From positions 1-50,165 of the forward strand of contig PEBW01000009.1 in NCBI GenBank assembly GCA_003050565.1: DNA of 50,165 nucleotides. The letters run 5' to 3'. Made by a program: the position numbers and the translations under genes. This document shows positions 39,772-49,577 of this stretch, in pieces. Source of the stretch: Brockia lithotrophica (lineage in GTDB: Bacteria; Bacillota; Bacilli; Thermicanales; DSM-22653). How positions within the stretch are numbered: the stretch's first letter is position 1; every line of letters starts with the position of its first letter. The notes beneath the pieces are model-generated. The model was not told where the DNA came from. It ran no database searches and saw only the letters and a list, made by a program, of their open reading frames with translations.

Positions 39772-41334
39772 CTACTCCCGCTCCGACCGCGCGCCCACCT
39801 CGCGCAAGATGAGCGACGTTCCCGTCATCTCCGGCGGTTTGGGAATCCCCATCACGTCGAGCATCGTGGGAACGACGTCGCCGAGAACGCCGCCCTCCCT
39901 CAGGCGAATTCCCTCAAGGGTGACGATGAACGGAACCGGGCTCAGCGTGTGCTGGGTAAAGGGTTCCCCTTCCGGCGTGAGCACCATGTCCGCATTTCCG
40001 TGGTCGGCGGTGATGAAGGCGACACCCCCGAGGGCGAGGACGGCGTCCAGCACGCGCCCGAGGTTTTCGTCCACCGCCTCCACCGCCCGGATGGCGGGTT
40101 CGAGCTTGCCGGAATGCCCGACCATGTCCGGGTTGGCGAAGTTCAGGACGACGACGTCGGGGGGGTCCCTCCGGAGAATTTCCAGGAGCGCGTCGGCCAC
40201 CTCGTAGGCGCTCATCTCCGGCTTGAGGTCGTACGTGGCGACCTTGGGGGAGGGGATGAGCACGCGGCGCTCACCCGGGAAGGGTTCCTCGCGGCCGCCG
40301 CTGAAGAAGTACGTGACGTGGGCGTACTTCTCCGTCTCGGCGATGCGGAGCTGCGAGAGTCCCGCCTCCGCCCAGACCTCCCCGGCCGTGCGCACGAGGT
40401 GCTCCGGCGGAAAGGCGACGCGCACGGGAAGGTTTGCCTCGTACTCCGTCATCGTGACGACGTACAGGTCCTTCGGACGCTCCGGCCCGCGGTCGAACCC
40501 GTGAAACTCCTCGTCTACGAGGGCGTGCACGAGTTGGCGCGCCCGGTCCGGACGGAAGTTGAAGAAGATCACCGCGTCGCCGTCCTGAAGGCGGACCCGC
40601 GGACGACCTTCGTCGTCCACCAGAACGCGAGGGCGCAAGAACTCGTCGGTCTCGCCTGCGGCGTACGCTTCGTCGAGGGCGGAGAGAGGGTCTCGGGTGG
40701 GAATCCCTTCGCCGTAGACGATCGCGCGGTACGCCTGTTCCGTCCGCTCCCATCGGCGGTCGCGGTCCATGGCGTAGTAGCGTCCGATGAGGGTGGCAAG
40801 CGTCCCCACGCCCGAAGACGACGTCACCTCGAGAAGGCGCGCCACGTCGCCCTTCCCGCTGGTGGGAAGGACGTCCCGCCCGTCGAGGAAGGCGTGCACG
40901 TAGACGCGGCCGAATCCCTGGCGCCGGGCAAAGTCGAGGAGGGCAAAGAGATGGCGCATGTGGCTGTGCACGCCCCCCGGGGAGAGGAGCCCCATGAGGT
41001 GGAGGTTCCTTCCCCGATCCCGGGCGGTGCGAACGGCGTGTACGAAGGCAGGGATTTCGAAGAAGGTCCCGTCCTCGATCGCGCGATCGATGCGCAAAAG
41101 GTCCTGGTATACGGTGCGCCCGGCGCCGAGGTTGAGGTGACCCACCTCCGAGTTCCCCATCTGTCCCTCGGGAAGCCCCACAGCCGGACCGGAAGCCCGA
41201 AGGAGCGTGTGCGGGTAGGTACTCCAGTAGCGATCGAAGTTCGGCGTGCGGGCGAGGGCGACGGCATTGCCGTACGTCTCCTCCCGCATCCCCCATCCGT
41301 CCAACACGACGAGGAGGTAAGGCCCCTTCCCCAT
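39772..41334 (-). CDS. gpmI: 2,3-bisphosphoglycerate-independent phosphoglycerate mutase
   Basis: Interconverts 3- and 2-phosphoglycerate using two manganese ions, an alkaline-phosphatase-superfamily enzyme typical of spore formers. The 520-residue product has the metal site LLVVLDGWG, the phosphoserine motif GQMGNSEVGH, VYVHAFLDGRD, FFNFRPDRARQ and the C-terminal ITADHGNADMVL. The ATG at 41334 is preferred over 41361 because AAAGGAG lies eight bases before it. The tpiA and eno neighbours are about 105 and 66 bp away. Confidence 0.97.
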   Translation of the reverse strand: MGKGPYLLVVLDGWGMREETYGNAVALARTPNFDRYWSTYPHTLLRASGPAVGLPEGQMGNSEVGHLNLGAGRTVYQDLLRIDRAIEDGTFFEIPAFVHAVRTARDRGRNLHLMGLLSPGGVHSHMRHLFALLDFARRQGFGRVYVHAFLDGRDVLPTSGKGDVARLLEVTSSSGVGTLATLIGRYYAMDRDRRWERTEQAYRAIVYGEGIPTRDPLSALDEAYAAGETDEFLRPRVLVDDEGRPRVRLQDGDAVIFFNFRPDRARQLVHALVDEEFHGFDRGPERPKDLYVVTMTEYEANLPVRVAFPPEHLVRTAGEVWAEAGLSQLRIAETEKYAHVTYFFSGGREEPFPGERRVLIPSPKVATYDLKPEMSAYEVADALLEILRRDPPDVVVLNFANPDMVGHSGKLEPAIRAVEAVDENLGRVLDAVLALGGVAFITADHGNADMVLTPEGEPFTQHTLSPVPFIVTLEGIRLREGGVLGDVVPTMLDVMGIPKPPEMTGTSLILREVGARSERE

Positions 41335-41439
41335 CCCCTCATCTCCTTTCGTGCCCCACACGACGGGCGACCTTTCGCGGCGCGGAGGTCGAAACCCTTT
41401 GTTCCCTACCGTACCGGATTTTGCGGGCGGAGGCCAGCT

Positions 41440-42207
41440 CTACCCCTTTCGCCACGCTTCGAGGGCGTTTTGGGCGAGGCGGAAAAAGACGTCCGCCTCG
41501 AGGCTCTTGGAGCCTACGAGCGCTCCGTCGGAAACCCCGGGTCGCACGAATCCCCCTACGTTGTCCGGATCTACGCTTCCGCCGTAGACGATGGGAACGC
41601 CGTCTGCGGGCGCGCCGAATCGCTCGCGTAAGTACGCGCGGATGCGCGCGACGGCCTGCGCCGCATCTTCGGGGGTCGCCGGAATGCCCGTTCCGATTGC
41701 CCATACGGGCTCGTAGGCGACGACGAACGTTCCGGGAAACGCCTCGCGCTCCCCGAGTACCCCGTCCAACTGGCGAAGGAGCACCTCGTCCGTCCTGCCC
41801 GTCCGCCGCTCCTCCGCCGTTTCCCCGACGCAGAGGACGGGAACGAACCCGCGGGCGACGAGGGCGTCGAACTTCCGCCGGAGGAAGGCGTCCTCCTCTC
41901 CCAGGATGTGCCGCCGCTCCGAGTGACCGACGAGTACGTAGCGCACGCCGAGCTCCGCGAGCATAGGGGGAGAGATCTCCCCCGTAAACGCCCCCCCGTC
42001 TTCCGGGTAGACGTTTTGCGCCCCGAGGGAGGCCCCTACGAGCGCTTCCCCAACCGCGGCCAGGGCCGTAAAGGGCGGGAAGAGGACTGCTTCGGCCTCT
42101 TCCCCTAGGGGGGATTCCTCCACGAGGGAATTCCAGCGGGCGACGTACTCCCGCGCTTCGCGGACGGTCTTGTGCATTTTCCAGTTCGCGCCAAGCCAGG
42201 GCTTCAC
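41440..42207 (-). CDS. tpiA: Triosephosphate isomerase
   Basis: Interconverts dihydroxyacetone phosphate and glyceraldehyde 3-phosphate. The 255-residue TIM barrel has [23 protein letters not shown] (catalytic His), [11 protein letters not shown] (catalytic Glu, loop 6) and [11 protein letters not shown]. The GTG at 42207 is chosen because GAGGTG precedes it by six bases and the first residues then match the family start. It begins ten bases after the pgk stop, so the two are closely coupled. Confidence 0.97.
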   Translation of the reverse strand: MKPWLGANWKMHKTVREAREYVARWNSLVEESPLGEEAEAVLFPPFTALAAVGEALVGASLGAQNVYPEDGGAFTGEISPPMLAELGVRYVLVGHSERRHILGEEDAFLRRKFDALVARGFVPVLCVGETAEERRTGRTDEVLLRQLDGVLGEREAFPGTFVVAYEPVWAIGTGIPATPEDAAQAVARIRAYLRERFGAPADGVPIVYGGSVDPDNVGGFVRPGVSDGALVGSKSLEADVFFRLAQNALEAWRKG

Positions 42208-42217
42208 GCCCACCACC

Positions 42218-43399
42218 TCACGCGTCCGGGAGGACGGCGATGCCCGGAAGCTCCTTGCCTTCGAGAAATTCGAGCGTCGCCCCCCCACCCGTGGAGAGAT
42301 GGGACACCTTGTCTTCTACTCCCGCAAGCTTCACGGCAGCGAGGGAATCGCCTCCACCGATCACGGAATACGCGCCGCTTTCGGCCACCGCGCGGGCGAC
42401 GGCGATCGTCCCTTCGGCAAACGGGGAGAGTTCGAAGACGCCCATGGGGCCGTTCCACACGATTGTCCGCGCACCCCGGAGCCTTTCACGATAGAGCTCC
42501 CGCGTCCGAGGGCCGATGTCGCCGATCCGGCCGTCCGCAGGAACCTCCTCTACGGGGACGACCTGCGTCTCCGCCGTCTCAGAAATCTCCGCGGCCACTA
42601 CGGCATCCACGGGGAGAAGAAGGTCTACGCCGAGCGCCTCCGCGTCGCACAAAAGGCGGCGGGCGACATCCACGCCATCGGGTTCGTACAAACTCAGGCC
42701 CACCTCGTATCCCCGGGCGACGAGGAAGGTGTTGGCAATACCCCCGCCTACGAGAAGGGCGTCCACGCGCCCCAGGAGGTTTTCGATCACGCCGATCTTA
42801 TCGGCGATCTTCGCCCCGCCCAAGATGGCGACGAACGGACGCTCCGGTTGTTCCAGAACCCGCCGGAGAACCTCGACTTCGCGGGCGAGAAGGAATCCCG
42901 AAACGGAAGGGAGAAGGCGCGCCACTCCTTCCGTGGAAGCGTGGGCGCGGTGCGCCGTCCCGAAGGCGTCATTCACGTACACGTCCGCAAGGCGGGCCAG
43001 ACGGGCTGCAAAATCCGGATCGTTTTTCGTCTCCTCGGGGTAGTAGCGGACGTTTTCCAGAAGGAGCACCTCGCCGGGGCGGAGTTCCTCCGCCATACGT
43101 TCGACCTCCGGACCTACGACGTCCGGCGCAAGCTTCACCGGCCGGCCCAGGAGCTCCTCGAGGCGGGCGCGTACGGGCGCCAGAGAAAATTCCGGAGCAA
43201 AAGGGGCCTTCGGCCGCCCCAGGTGGCTCACGAGGATCACGCGGGCCCCTTCCCGAAGGAGGTATTCGATCGTAGGAAGAGCTTCCCGGATCCGGCGGTC
43301 GTCCGCGATCACCCCGTCTTTGACCGGTACGTTGAAGTCGACGCGGACGAGGACGCGTTTCCCGCGCACGTCGATGTCGCGTACCGTCTTCTTGGCCAT
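42218..43399 (-). CDS. pgk: Phosphoglycerate kinase
   Basis: Makes ATP from 1,3-bisphosphoglycerate. The 393-residue product has [25 protein letters not shown], the hinge-region [32 protein letters not shown] and the nucleotide-binding [15 protein letters not shown]. The ATG at 43399 has GGAGG about five bases upstream. It has its own promoter at 43465-43492 in addition to possible readthrough from gap. Confidence 0.97.
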   Translation of the reverse strand: MAKKTVRDIDVRGKRVLVRVDFNVPVKDGVIADDRRIREALPTIEYLLREGARVILVSHLGRPKAPFAPEFSLAPVRARLEELLGRPVKLAPDVVGPEVERMAEELRPGEVLLLENVRYYPEETKNDPDFAARLARLADVYVNDAFGTAHRAHASTEGVARLLPSVSGFLLAREVEVLRRVLEQPERPFVAILGGAKIADKIGVIENLLGRVDALLVGGGIANTFLVARGYEVGLSLYEPDGVDVARRLLCDAEALGVDLLLPVDAVVAAEISETAETQVVPVEEVPADGRIGDIGPRTRELYRERLRGARTIVWNGPMGVFELSPFAEGTIAVARAVAESGAYSVIGGGDSLAAVKLAGVEDKVSHLSTGGGATLEFLEGKELPGIAVLPDA

Positions 43400-43464
43400 G
43401 ATCCTCCCCCCTACCGTGACCAGGTCTTCCGCGCTCGGCGGTTCATCGTTGCGCACCGAGTCAA

Positions 43465-43492
43465 ATTTTACTATACTTTTCGCACGAGGCAA
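43465..43492 (-). promoter_or_regulatory. Probable promoter of pgk
   Basis: The minus strand reads TTGCCT (43492-43487), a 16-bp spacer and TAAAAT (43470-43465); an overlapping TATAGT is also present. It lies about 65 bases before the pgk start. Confidence 0.55.
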
Positions 43493-43545
43493 AAGGGACG
43501 GGCCACGCCGGGGGGAAAGGCCCGCGTCCCGGCCGACGCGTTTGC

Positions 43546-44586
<1,041 letters not shown>

Positions 44587-44588
44587 TC

Positions 44589-44617
44589 ATGGTAGGCGAT
44601 CTCGACCCTTGCGACAA
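44589..44617 (-). promoter_or_regulatory. Probable promoter of gap
   Basis: The minus strand reads TTGTCG (44617-44612), a 17-bp spacer and TACCAT (44594-44589), about 32 bases before the gap start. Confidence 0.5.
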
Positions 44618-44699
44618 ATCCCACCACGTTTACGTTTGCTTGGAGGCGTCCGAAACATGCGCGCGGCGTGACCCAACCCACCGGAAATATACCCCAAGA

Positions 44700-44740
44700 G
44701 AGGGTGAGGCGCAAGGAAAAGACCCTTGCGTCCCACCCTC
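44700..44740. repeat. Long inverted repeat between gap and tRNA-Arg
   Basis: A 17-pair stem (44700-44716 with 44724-44740; one mismatch, one G-T pair) with a 7-nt loop. No T-run follows on either strand. Its right arm contains the -35 of the tRNA-Arg promoter, so it may be a regulatory site as well as a fold. Confidence 0.6.
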
Positions 44741-44754
44741 CGGCGTGCTATAAT
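44726..44754 (+). promoter_or_regulatory. Sigma-A promoter of tRNA-Arg(CCG)
   Basis: TTGCGT (44726-44731), a 17-bp spacer and TATAAT (44749-44754) with a TGC extended -10, 25 bases before the mature tRNA. Confidence 0.8.
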
Positions 44755-44779
44755 GCCCTTTGCACCCGGAAAACGGCGC

Positions 44780-44854
44780 GCCCCCGTAGCTCAGTGGATA
44801 GAGCAATGGCCTCCGGAGCCATGTGCGGGGGTTCGATTCCCTCCGGGGGCGCCA
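44780..44854 (+). tRNA. tRNA-Arg(CCG)
   Basis: A 75-nt cloverleaf. The acceptor stem GCCCCCG pairs with CGGGGGC, the discriminator is G and CCA is encoded. The anticodon loop is CTCCGGA with anticodon CCG. A run of seven T directly after the gene probably helps termination. A tRNA-Arg also lies near clpP and crh in Bacillus. Confidence 0.95.
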
Positions 44855-44921
44855 TTTTTTTGGCAAAAGGATTCTAAAGATTTTAAATATGTAAAACTCC
44901 TGCCCGGAAACTTGCTTTCCC

Positions 44922-45209
44922 CTACCGCGTGTCGAGGAGGAACTCTTCCCGCGCAAAGTGGGTAAGGCGGTCGCTCAGGCTTTCGAGGTAGAGAAGGCGG
45001 TGCCTGTGGACCACGACCGTGCGATCCAAGCCGAGCCCCGTACGGGCGCGCACGATGAGCGCGTCGTCGTCGACGAGGTTGAGGATCGTCCCGCCGACCT
45101 CGACGGGGCGACCGTCCCCCTGAAGGTAAGCGAGGTACACCCTCTCCCCGCGGGCGATCCATTCCCGGATCCTCAGGGAATCCCACAACGTTCCTCGCCC
45201 TCCCCGCAT
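44922..45209 (-). CDS. Small hypothetical protein
   Basis: A 95-residue product from the ATG at 45209, with AGGAAGAG about ten bases upstream; the frame is open to a TTG at 45299. The core REWIARGERVYLAYLQGDGRPVEVGGTILNLVDDDALIV has alternating strands like a small beta-barrel. It recalls the Sm-like segment of the protein at 27929-28294, but the similarity is only in pattern. No cysteines or membrane segments are present. It ends before the tRNA-Arg on the opposite strand. I do not recognise it. Confidence 0.5.
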   Translation of the reverse strand: MRGGRGTLWDSLRIREWIARGERVYLAYLQGDGRPVEVGGTILNLVDDDALIVRARTGLGLDRTVVVHRHRLLYLESLSDRLTHFAREEFLLDTR

Positions 45210-45245
45210 CCGGGAATCTCTTCCTGGGTATACTTTCTCCGTTCC

Positions 45246-45301
45246 TTTTGAGAAATCCTTCCTCTGATCCAAAACTTGTCTGAATTTCCGACTTCTCAAA
45301 A
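45246..45301. repeat. 9-bp inverted repeat upstream of the small hypothetical gene
   Basis: TTTTGAGAA (45246-45254) and TTCTCAAAA (45293-45301) are perfect complements separated by 38 bp, between the small minus-strand gene and the clpP promoter. Possibly an operator pair or leader stem; no further support. Confidence 0.3.
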
Positions 45302-45389
45302 CGGAAGGCGTGCCGAGGCGAAAAGGCCCGGGTCGGGACGCGGTTTCGAGGCTATAGGAGGCAAGGGGAGCAGAATTCTTTTACCTTTA

Positions 45390-45419
45390 TTGACTTATTG
45401 GGGGGAGGGAAGGTACAAT
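45390..45419 (+). promoter_or_regulatory. Sigma-A promoter of clpP
   Basis: TTGACT (45390-45395), an 18-bp spacer and TACAAT (45414-45419), about 34 bases before the start. I do not see a CtsR heptamer repeat (GGTCAAA) nearby. Confidence 0.7.
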
Positions 45420-45452
45420 GGAAAGCGAAACCGGAAAGGACGGTGAAAGCAC

Positions 45453-46058
45453 GTGATCATCCCTACGGTAGTAGAACGATCCGGGCGCGGGGAACGCGCG
45501 TACGACATCTACTCGCGCCTGCTCAAGGACCGGATCATCTTCCTCGGTACGCCGATCGACGACGACGTGGCCAACCTCGTCGTCGCCCAACTCCTCTACC
45601 TCGCGGCGGAAGATCCCGAAAAGGACATTTCCCTGTACATCAACAGCCCCGGCGGATCGATCACCGCGGGCCTCGCCATCTACGACACGATGAAGTTCGT
45701 CCGGCCTCCCGTAAACACGATCTGCGTGGGGATGTGCGCATCCATGGGGGCGTTCCTCCTCGCGGCGGGGACTCCGGGGAAACGCTTCGCCCTCCCCAAC
45801 AGCGAGATCATGATCCACCAACCGTGGGGAGGGGCGGAAGGCCAGGCAACGGACATCGCGATCCATGCGCGGCGAATTCTGCGCATGCGCGATCGTCTCA
45901 ACAGCCTCCTCGCCGAGATGACGGGACAACCCCTGGAGCGCATCGCCCAGGATACGGAGCGCGACCGCTTCCTCACCGCGGAGGAGGCGCGGGAGTACGG
46001 GATCATCGACCACGTGATCACGCGACCCACGGACGTCCGCCTGGAACACGCTTCGTAA
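45453..46058 (+). CDS. clpP: ATP-dependent Clp protease proteolytic subunit
   Basis: Serine protease barrel that works with Clp ATPases. The 201-residue product has the catalytic triad Ser97 ([11 protein letters not shown]), His122 ([10 protein letters not shown]) and Asp171 (TERDRFL). It also has the conserved [14 protein letters not shown] and the C-terminal EYGIIDHVI. The start is a GTG at 45453, with GGTGA about seven bases upstream. It has its own promoter and terminator and is followed by convergent crh. Confidence 0.97.
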   Translation: MIIPTVVERSGRGERAYDIYSRLLKDRIIFLGTPIDDDVANLVVAQLLYLAAEDPEKDISLYINSPGGSITAGLAIYDTMKFVRPPVNTICVGMCASMGAFLLAAGTPGKRFALPNSEIMIHQPWGGAEGQATDIAIHARRILRMRDRLNSLLAEMTGQPLERIAQDTERDRFLTAEEAREYGIIDHVITRPTDVRLEHAS

Positions 46059-46066
46059 TTCCTTCC

Positions 46067-46109
46067 AAATGCCGAGGGGCGCACCAGTTCGGTGCGCCCC
46101 TCGGCATTT
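46067..46109. terminator. Strong bidirectional terminator between clpP and crh
   Basis: A perfect 19-bp stem, AAATGCCGAGGGGCGCACC (46067-46085) and its complement (46091-46109), with loop AGTTC, between convergent genes. Confidence 0.92.
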
Positions 46110-46124
46110 CCGGCAACGCTCTTC

Positions 46125-46391
46125 CTACACTTCCACGGGATATTCATGGGAGAGGAACTTCGCGAGGGCCGTCACCGCCTCTTCGGCATCGGGTCCATCT
46201 GCAAGGAGGACGACTTCTTCGCCGGCGGCAAGGGCAAGTCCCATGACGCCCATGATGCTCTTGGCGTTCACGCGGTGCTCGCCACGTTCGAGGTACACGT
46301 TGGCGCGAAAGCGATTCGCCTGCTGCACGAAGCGGGCGGCCGATCGGGCGCGAAGGCCTCCGTGCAGGCGAATCGTCACCGGTCTCGTCAC
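46125..46391 (-). CDS. crh: HPr-like catabolite repression protein Crh
   Basis: A regulatory HPr homologue that, when phosphorylated on serine by HPr kinase, is a corepressor of CcpA. The 88-residue product keeps the regulatory Ser (VNAKSIMGVMGLA, Ser45, equivalent to Ser46). At the position of the PTS-phosphorylated His15 of HPr it has Arg (GGLRARSAARF), where Bacillus Crh has Gln, so it cannot take part in sugar phosphotransfer. The start is a GTG at 46391 after AAAGGTGG. It is the last gene of the rapZ-yvcK-whiA-crh run. Confidence 0.92.
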   Translation of the reverse strand: MTRPVTIRLHGGLRARSAARFVQQANRFRANVYLERGEHRVNAKSIMGVMGLALAAGEEVVLLADGPDAEEAVTALAKFLSHEYPVEV

Positions 46392-46446
46392 CAGGGCCAC
46401 CTTTCGTCCCTCGCTTTCCTGCGAGAAAACCACGGAACTAAGGGTA

Positions 46447-47442
46447 TTATACACCGTTGGGTTTTTCCCGCGCGACCTTCGGATGAAGTCGGCGGGCGAT
46501 CTCGAGAAGCCTCCGCATGCGGTGGTTGACGCCGGACTTCCCGATCGGACCCGAACGCACGTACCTCCCCAGTTCGGCAAGGCTGACTTCGGGATGCGCA
46601 AGCCGAGCCTCGGCAATTTCCCGCAAGGCGGGGGGAAGGGAAGCGAGTCCCACGGTGCGCTCGATGGTGCGAATCGCCTCGATTTGGCGCAGGCTCGCTT
46701 CGATCGACTTGGCGACGTTTGCCGTTTCTCCGTTCACGAGGCGGTTGACCTGGCCTTTGAGCTCCTTGAACGCCCGGGCATCCTCGAGCTCGAGAACCCC
46801 GTGCGTGGATTCGACGACGCGAAGAAATTCGACGATTTCCTCGACGTCCTTCAGGTAGAGGACGGGACTCCCGCGGCGGGAGATCTCCTTGAAGTGCAGG
46901 GAAAAGGCGCCGCCGACTTCCCGAAGGACCTCGGCCGCCTCCTCCGTAGGGACGACGAGCTCCAGGTGGTAGGGGTGCGACTTCGGATCGCTCACCGTCC
47001 CGCGGGCGAGAAAGGCTCCGCGGAGGAAGGAACGTCGGCAAGCGAGGGAGCGATGTCGACGCAGAAACCTTCGCGCGAGGACCGGGGGAGAGGGTTCTCC
47101 CGGGAGTCGGATTTCCGTACGCTCCGCCTTCGAAGACAGGGCAAACAGACGGAGCACGTCGGCGTCGCTCAAGCGCAGGAAGTAGCGGCGACGCTTTCGC
47201 AAGCGCCTCCCCGACTCGACGACGAGCCCAGGGGCGACGCCAAACCCGCGCAGGCGGTGGTACATTGTACGGGCAACGGCGGCGTTTTCCGTGAGGAGGA
47301 CGAACCCATCGCCTTCCCGCACCGCCGCGAGAAGAAAGAACCCGAGAATTTCCCCCAGCGGACAGTCGGCGCGGAGGGTACCTGCGCGGTGTACGAGCTC
47401 TCCCTTGACGACCTCCGTAAACGACGTGCCCAGTTCTCTCAC
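46447..47442 (-). CDS. whiA: Sporulation/cell division regulator WhiA
   Basis: A DNA-binding protein that affects cell division and chromosome segregation in Bacillus and controls sporulation genes in Streptomyces. The 331-residue product has an N-terminal domain of LAGLIDADG-endonuclease type (CPLGEILGFFLLAAVREG, SCRRSFLRGAFLARGTVSDPKSHPYHLE) and a C-terminal helix-turn-helix (LREIAEARLAHPEVSLAELG, SGVNHRMRRLLEIA). The GTG at 47442 overlaps the yvcK stop as GTGA, so it is translationally coupled. The longer open frame upstream is yvcK read in another frame. Confidence 0.94.
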   Translation of the reverse strand: MRELGTSFTEVVKGELVHRAGTLRADCPLGEILGFFLLAAVREGDGFVLLTENAAVARTMYHRLRGFGVAPGLVVESGRRLRKRRRYFLRLSDADVLRLFALSSKAERTEIRLPGEPSPPVLARRFLRRHRSLACRRSFLRGAFLARGTVSDPKSHPYHLELVVPTEEAAEVLREVGGAFSLHFKEISRRGSPVLYLKDVEEIVEFLRVVESTHGVLELEDARAFKELKGQVNRLVNGETANVAKSIEASLRQIEAIRTIERTVGLASLPPALREIAEARLAHPEVSLAELGRYVRSGPIGKSGVNHRMRRLLEIARRLHPKVAREKPNGV

Positions 47443-48401
47443 CCCCCGACCGGCTCGCCCAAGAGCCCGAGCAACGCCTCCCCTACCTTTTCGCCGTCGT
47501 GGCGGTAGTACGTATCCCCCATCTGGGCAAAGTCTCCCCGGATCACGAGGTATCCTTCGCGTTCGAGGACCTCTCCGTCGTCGCGAACGGGAAATTGTCC
47601 CCCTGCCGCGTAACGCGCGGCGACCTCCGGGGGAACCTCTCCCGTGTGGACGAGCACGGCGTCGAAGCAACGCCCACCTACGTGAGCCTCTACCGCCCGG
47701 AGGTGGCCGACAACGCCCAATCCGTCCGTCTCCCCTGGTTGGGTCATGAGGTTGACGACGTAGACCTTTGGTGCGCGCGTGCGACACAGGGCGTCCCGGA
47801 GCGCCGGGACGAGGAGGTTGGGGATCAAGCTCGTGAACAGACTGCCCGGGCCGAGGAGCACGAGTTCCGCCTGGAGGATCGCGTCTACGGCCTCGGGAAG
47901 GGCCGGGGGCGCCTCGGGAAGGAGGAACACGCGGCGAATCCGCTTCCCTACTTCGGGAATCCGCGACTCTCCGACGACGACCGTACCGTCCTCGAATTCC
48001 GCGGCGAGGTTGACGTTCGCATTGGCTGCGGGCAAAACCTTCCCGCGCACGCGCAGGATCCGGCTGAGCTCGAACACGGCGCGGGAAAAATCGCCGTAGA
48101 TTTCCGTGAGGGCTGCGAGCAAGAGGTTTCCCACGCTGTGGCCGTTCAATGCGCCGTCGGTGTGGAAGCGATACGCCATGAGCCGATCAAGGGGGGCTTC
48201 TGCCTCGGCAAGGGCGGTGAGGACGTTTCGCACGTCGCCCGGGGCCGGAATCCCGAGCTCTTCTCGCAGGCGACCCGTCGATCCACCGTCGTCGGCAACG
48301 GTAACAATGGCCGTGATCTCAAAGGGACCGCGCTTGAGCCCTCGCAAAAGCTGGGAAAGCCCCGAACCGCCGCCCATGGCGACGACGCGAAAGGTACGCA
48401 T
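47439..48401 (-). CDS. yvcK: Gluconeogenesis/cell-morphology factor YvcK
   Basis: A UDP-sugar-binding protein of the CofD-like family that is needed for growth and shape on gluconeogenic substrates in Bacillus. The 320-residue product has the characteristic VVAMGGGSGLSQLLRGLK, VTVADDGGSTGRLREELG, PAPGDVRNVLTALA, LNGHSVGNLLLAALTEI and LVLLGPGSLFTSLIPNLLV. GAGAGGGGAG stands eight bases before the ATG at 48401. It lies between rapZ and whiA, the conserved order in Bacillota. Confidence 0.95.
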   Translation of the reverse strand: MRTFRVVAMGGGSGLSQLLRGLKRGPFEITAIVTVADDGGSTGRLREELGIPAPGDVRNVLTALAEAEAPLDRLMAYRFHTDGALNGHSVGNLLLAALTEIYGDFSRAVFELSRILRVRGKVLPAANANVNLAAEFEDGTVVVGESRIPEVGKRIRRVFLLPEAPPALPEAVDAILQAELVLLGPGSLFTSLIPNLLVPALRDALCRTRAPKVYVVNLMTQPGETDGLGVVGHLRAVEAHVGGRCFDAVLVHTGEVPPEVAARYAAGGQFPVRDDGEVLEREGYLVIRGDFAQMGDTYYRHDGEKVGEALLGLLGEPVGG

Positions 48402-48477
48402 CTCCCCGGCTCCCCTCTCTTCGTCGCGTGATGTGCTTCTGCACGTCGCCCCGATCCCGGGATCTCCAGACGGACGG

Positions 48478-49383
48478 TCATTCGGGAGGGGCGCACGCCG
48501 AAGATCGCTCGGCTCGCTCGCCTTCCTCCCGGCGGATGTCGCGGTGAAATTGGCGCACTTCATACGTATCCGAAAGCCGGGCGGCAAGTTCCTCGGCAAT
48601 CGCCACCGAACGATGGCGTCCGCCCGTACAACCGACGGCGATGACGACTTCCGGTTTCCCCTCCCGCTCGTAGCGGGGGAGGAGAAAGCGGAGGAGGTCT
48701 TCTACCCGGGAAACGAACTCAGATGCATCGGGATCCGCCAATACGTACTCCCGCACCTTAGGATCGCACCCCGTGAGCGGACGAAGTCCGGGGACGTAGT
48801 GCGGGTTGCGCAAAAAGCGCACGTCGAATACGAGGTCGGCGTCCAACGGGAGGCCGTACTTAAAGCCGAAGGTGATCACGTGCACCTGGACCCGGCTCCG
48901 TTCGGCGCGCAACGCATGACGGAAGAGGATCTCCCGCAGTTCCTCTGGGCGCAGGTGCGTCGTGTCGAAGACGAGGTCGGCTTTCGCCCGAAGTTCTTCG
49001 AGGATCGCGCGCTCGCGGCGAACGGCGTCCAGAAGAGAGCCTTCGTCCGCGATGGGATGACGCCGCCGCGTCTCCTTGTACCTTCGCACGAGAACTTCGT
49101 CGCTCGCCTCGAAAAAGAGGATCATGGGGCGAATGCCCAGACGCAAAAGATCCGCGTGCCCCTCTTTCCAAGCGGCGAGAAGGCCGCGCCCGCGGGCGTC
49201 GATTACGACGGCGACGTTTCGGATCCTTCCTTCGGCGCGGATCACGAGCTCGCCGAGCTTTCCCAAAAGAGAAGGAGGGAGGTTGTCGACGCAGAAAAAC
49301 CCCGCTTCCTCAAGGCTTCGCAGGGCCACCGTCTTCCCCGCCCCCGACAGTCCGGAGAGGAGGAAAAAGCGCACGTCTTCCAT
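48478..49383 (-). CDS. rapZ: RNase adapter / nucleotide-binding protein RapZ (YvcJ)
   Basis: GTP/ATP-binding protein; in E. coli RapZ it directs decay of the small RNA GlmZ, while the Bacillus YvcJ role is linked to competence. The 301-residue product has Walker A GLSGAGKT (11-18), CVDNLPPSLLGKL, FFEASDEVLVRRYKETRRRHP and the C-terminal domain with FGFKYGLPLDADLVFDVRFLRNPHY and IAVGCTGGRHRSVAIAEELA. The ATG at 49383 follows GGGAGG. It begins about 195 bp after the Nudix gene; that interval holds only short imperfect hairpins. Confidence 0.95.
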   Translation of the reverse strand: MEDVRFFLLSGLSGAGKTVALRSLEEAGFFCVDNLPPSLLGKLGELVIRAEGRIRNVAVVIDARGRGLLAAWKEGHADLLRLGIRPMILFFEASDEVLVRRYKETRRRHPIADEGSLLDAVRRERAILEELRAKADLVFDTTHLRPEELREILFRHALRAERSRVQVHVITFGFKYGLPLDADLVFDVRFLRNPHYVPGLRPLTGCDPKVREYVLADPDASEFVSRVEDLLRFLLPRYEREGKPEVVIAVGCTGGRHRSVAIAEELAARLSDTYEVRQFHRDIRREEGERAERSSACAPPE

Positions 49384-49577
49384 CGTCCGTCTCCCTCCCA
49401 CCCGTGGTCCCGCGGATTTTCCCACTACGGCTTCTCGACACCCCGGCTCTTCGTCCACGTCGAGGAGGGCTCTCCGTAAGGAGCCTCCGAATGCGAGAAG
49501 GAAGCCTCCTCTCGGGCTTCTTCTTGCACTTCCGCAGGGGGCTCCCCAGACGCGAGGGACAAGGGCGTGCCGGAACC

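Noticed and set aside
44671-44877. Short plus-strand ORFs over tRNA-Arg(CCG)
   Set aside because: They are read through the tRNA gene and its promoter.
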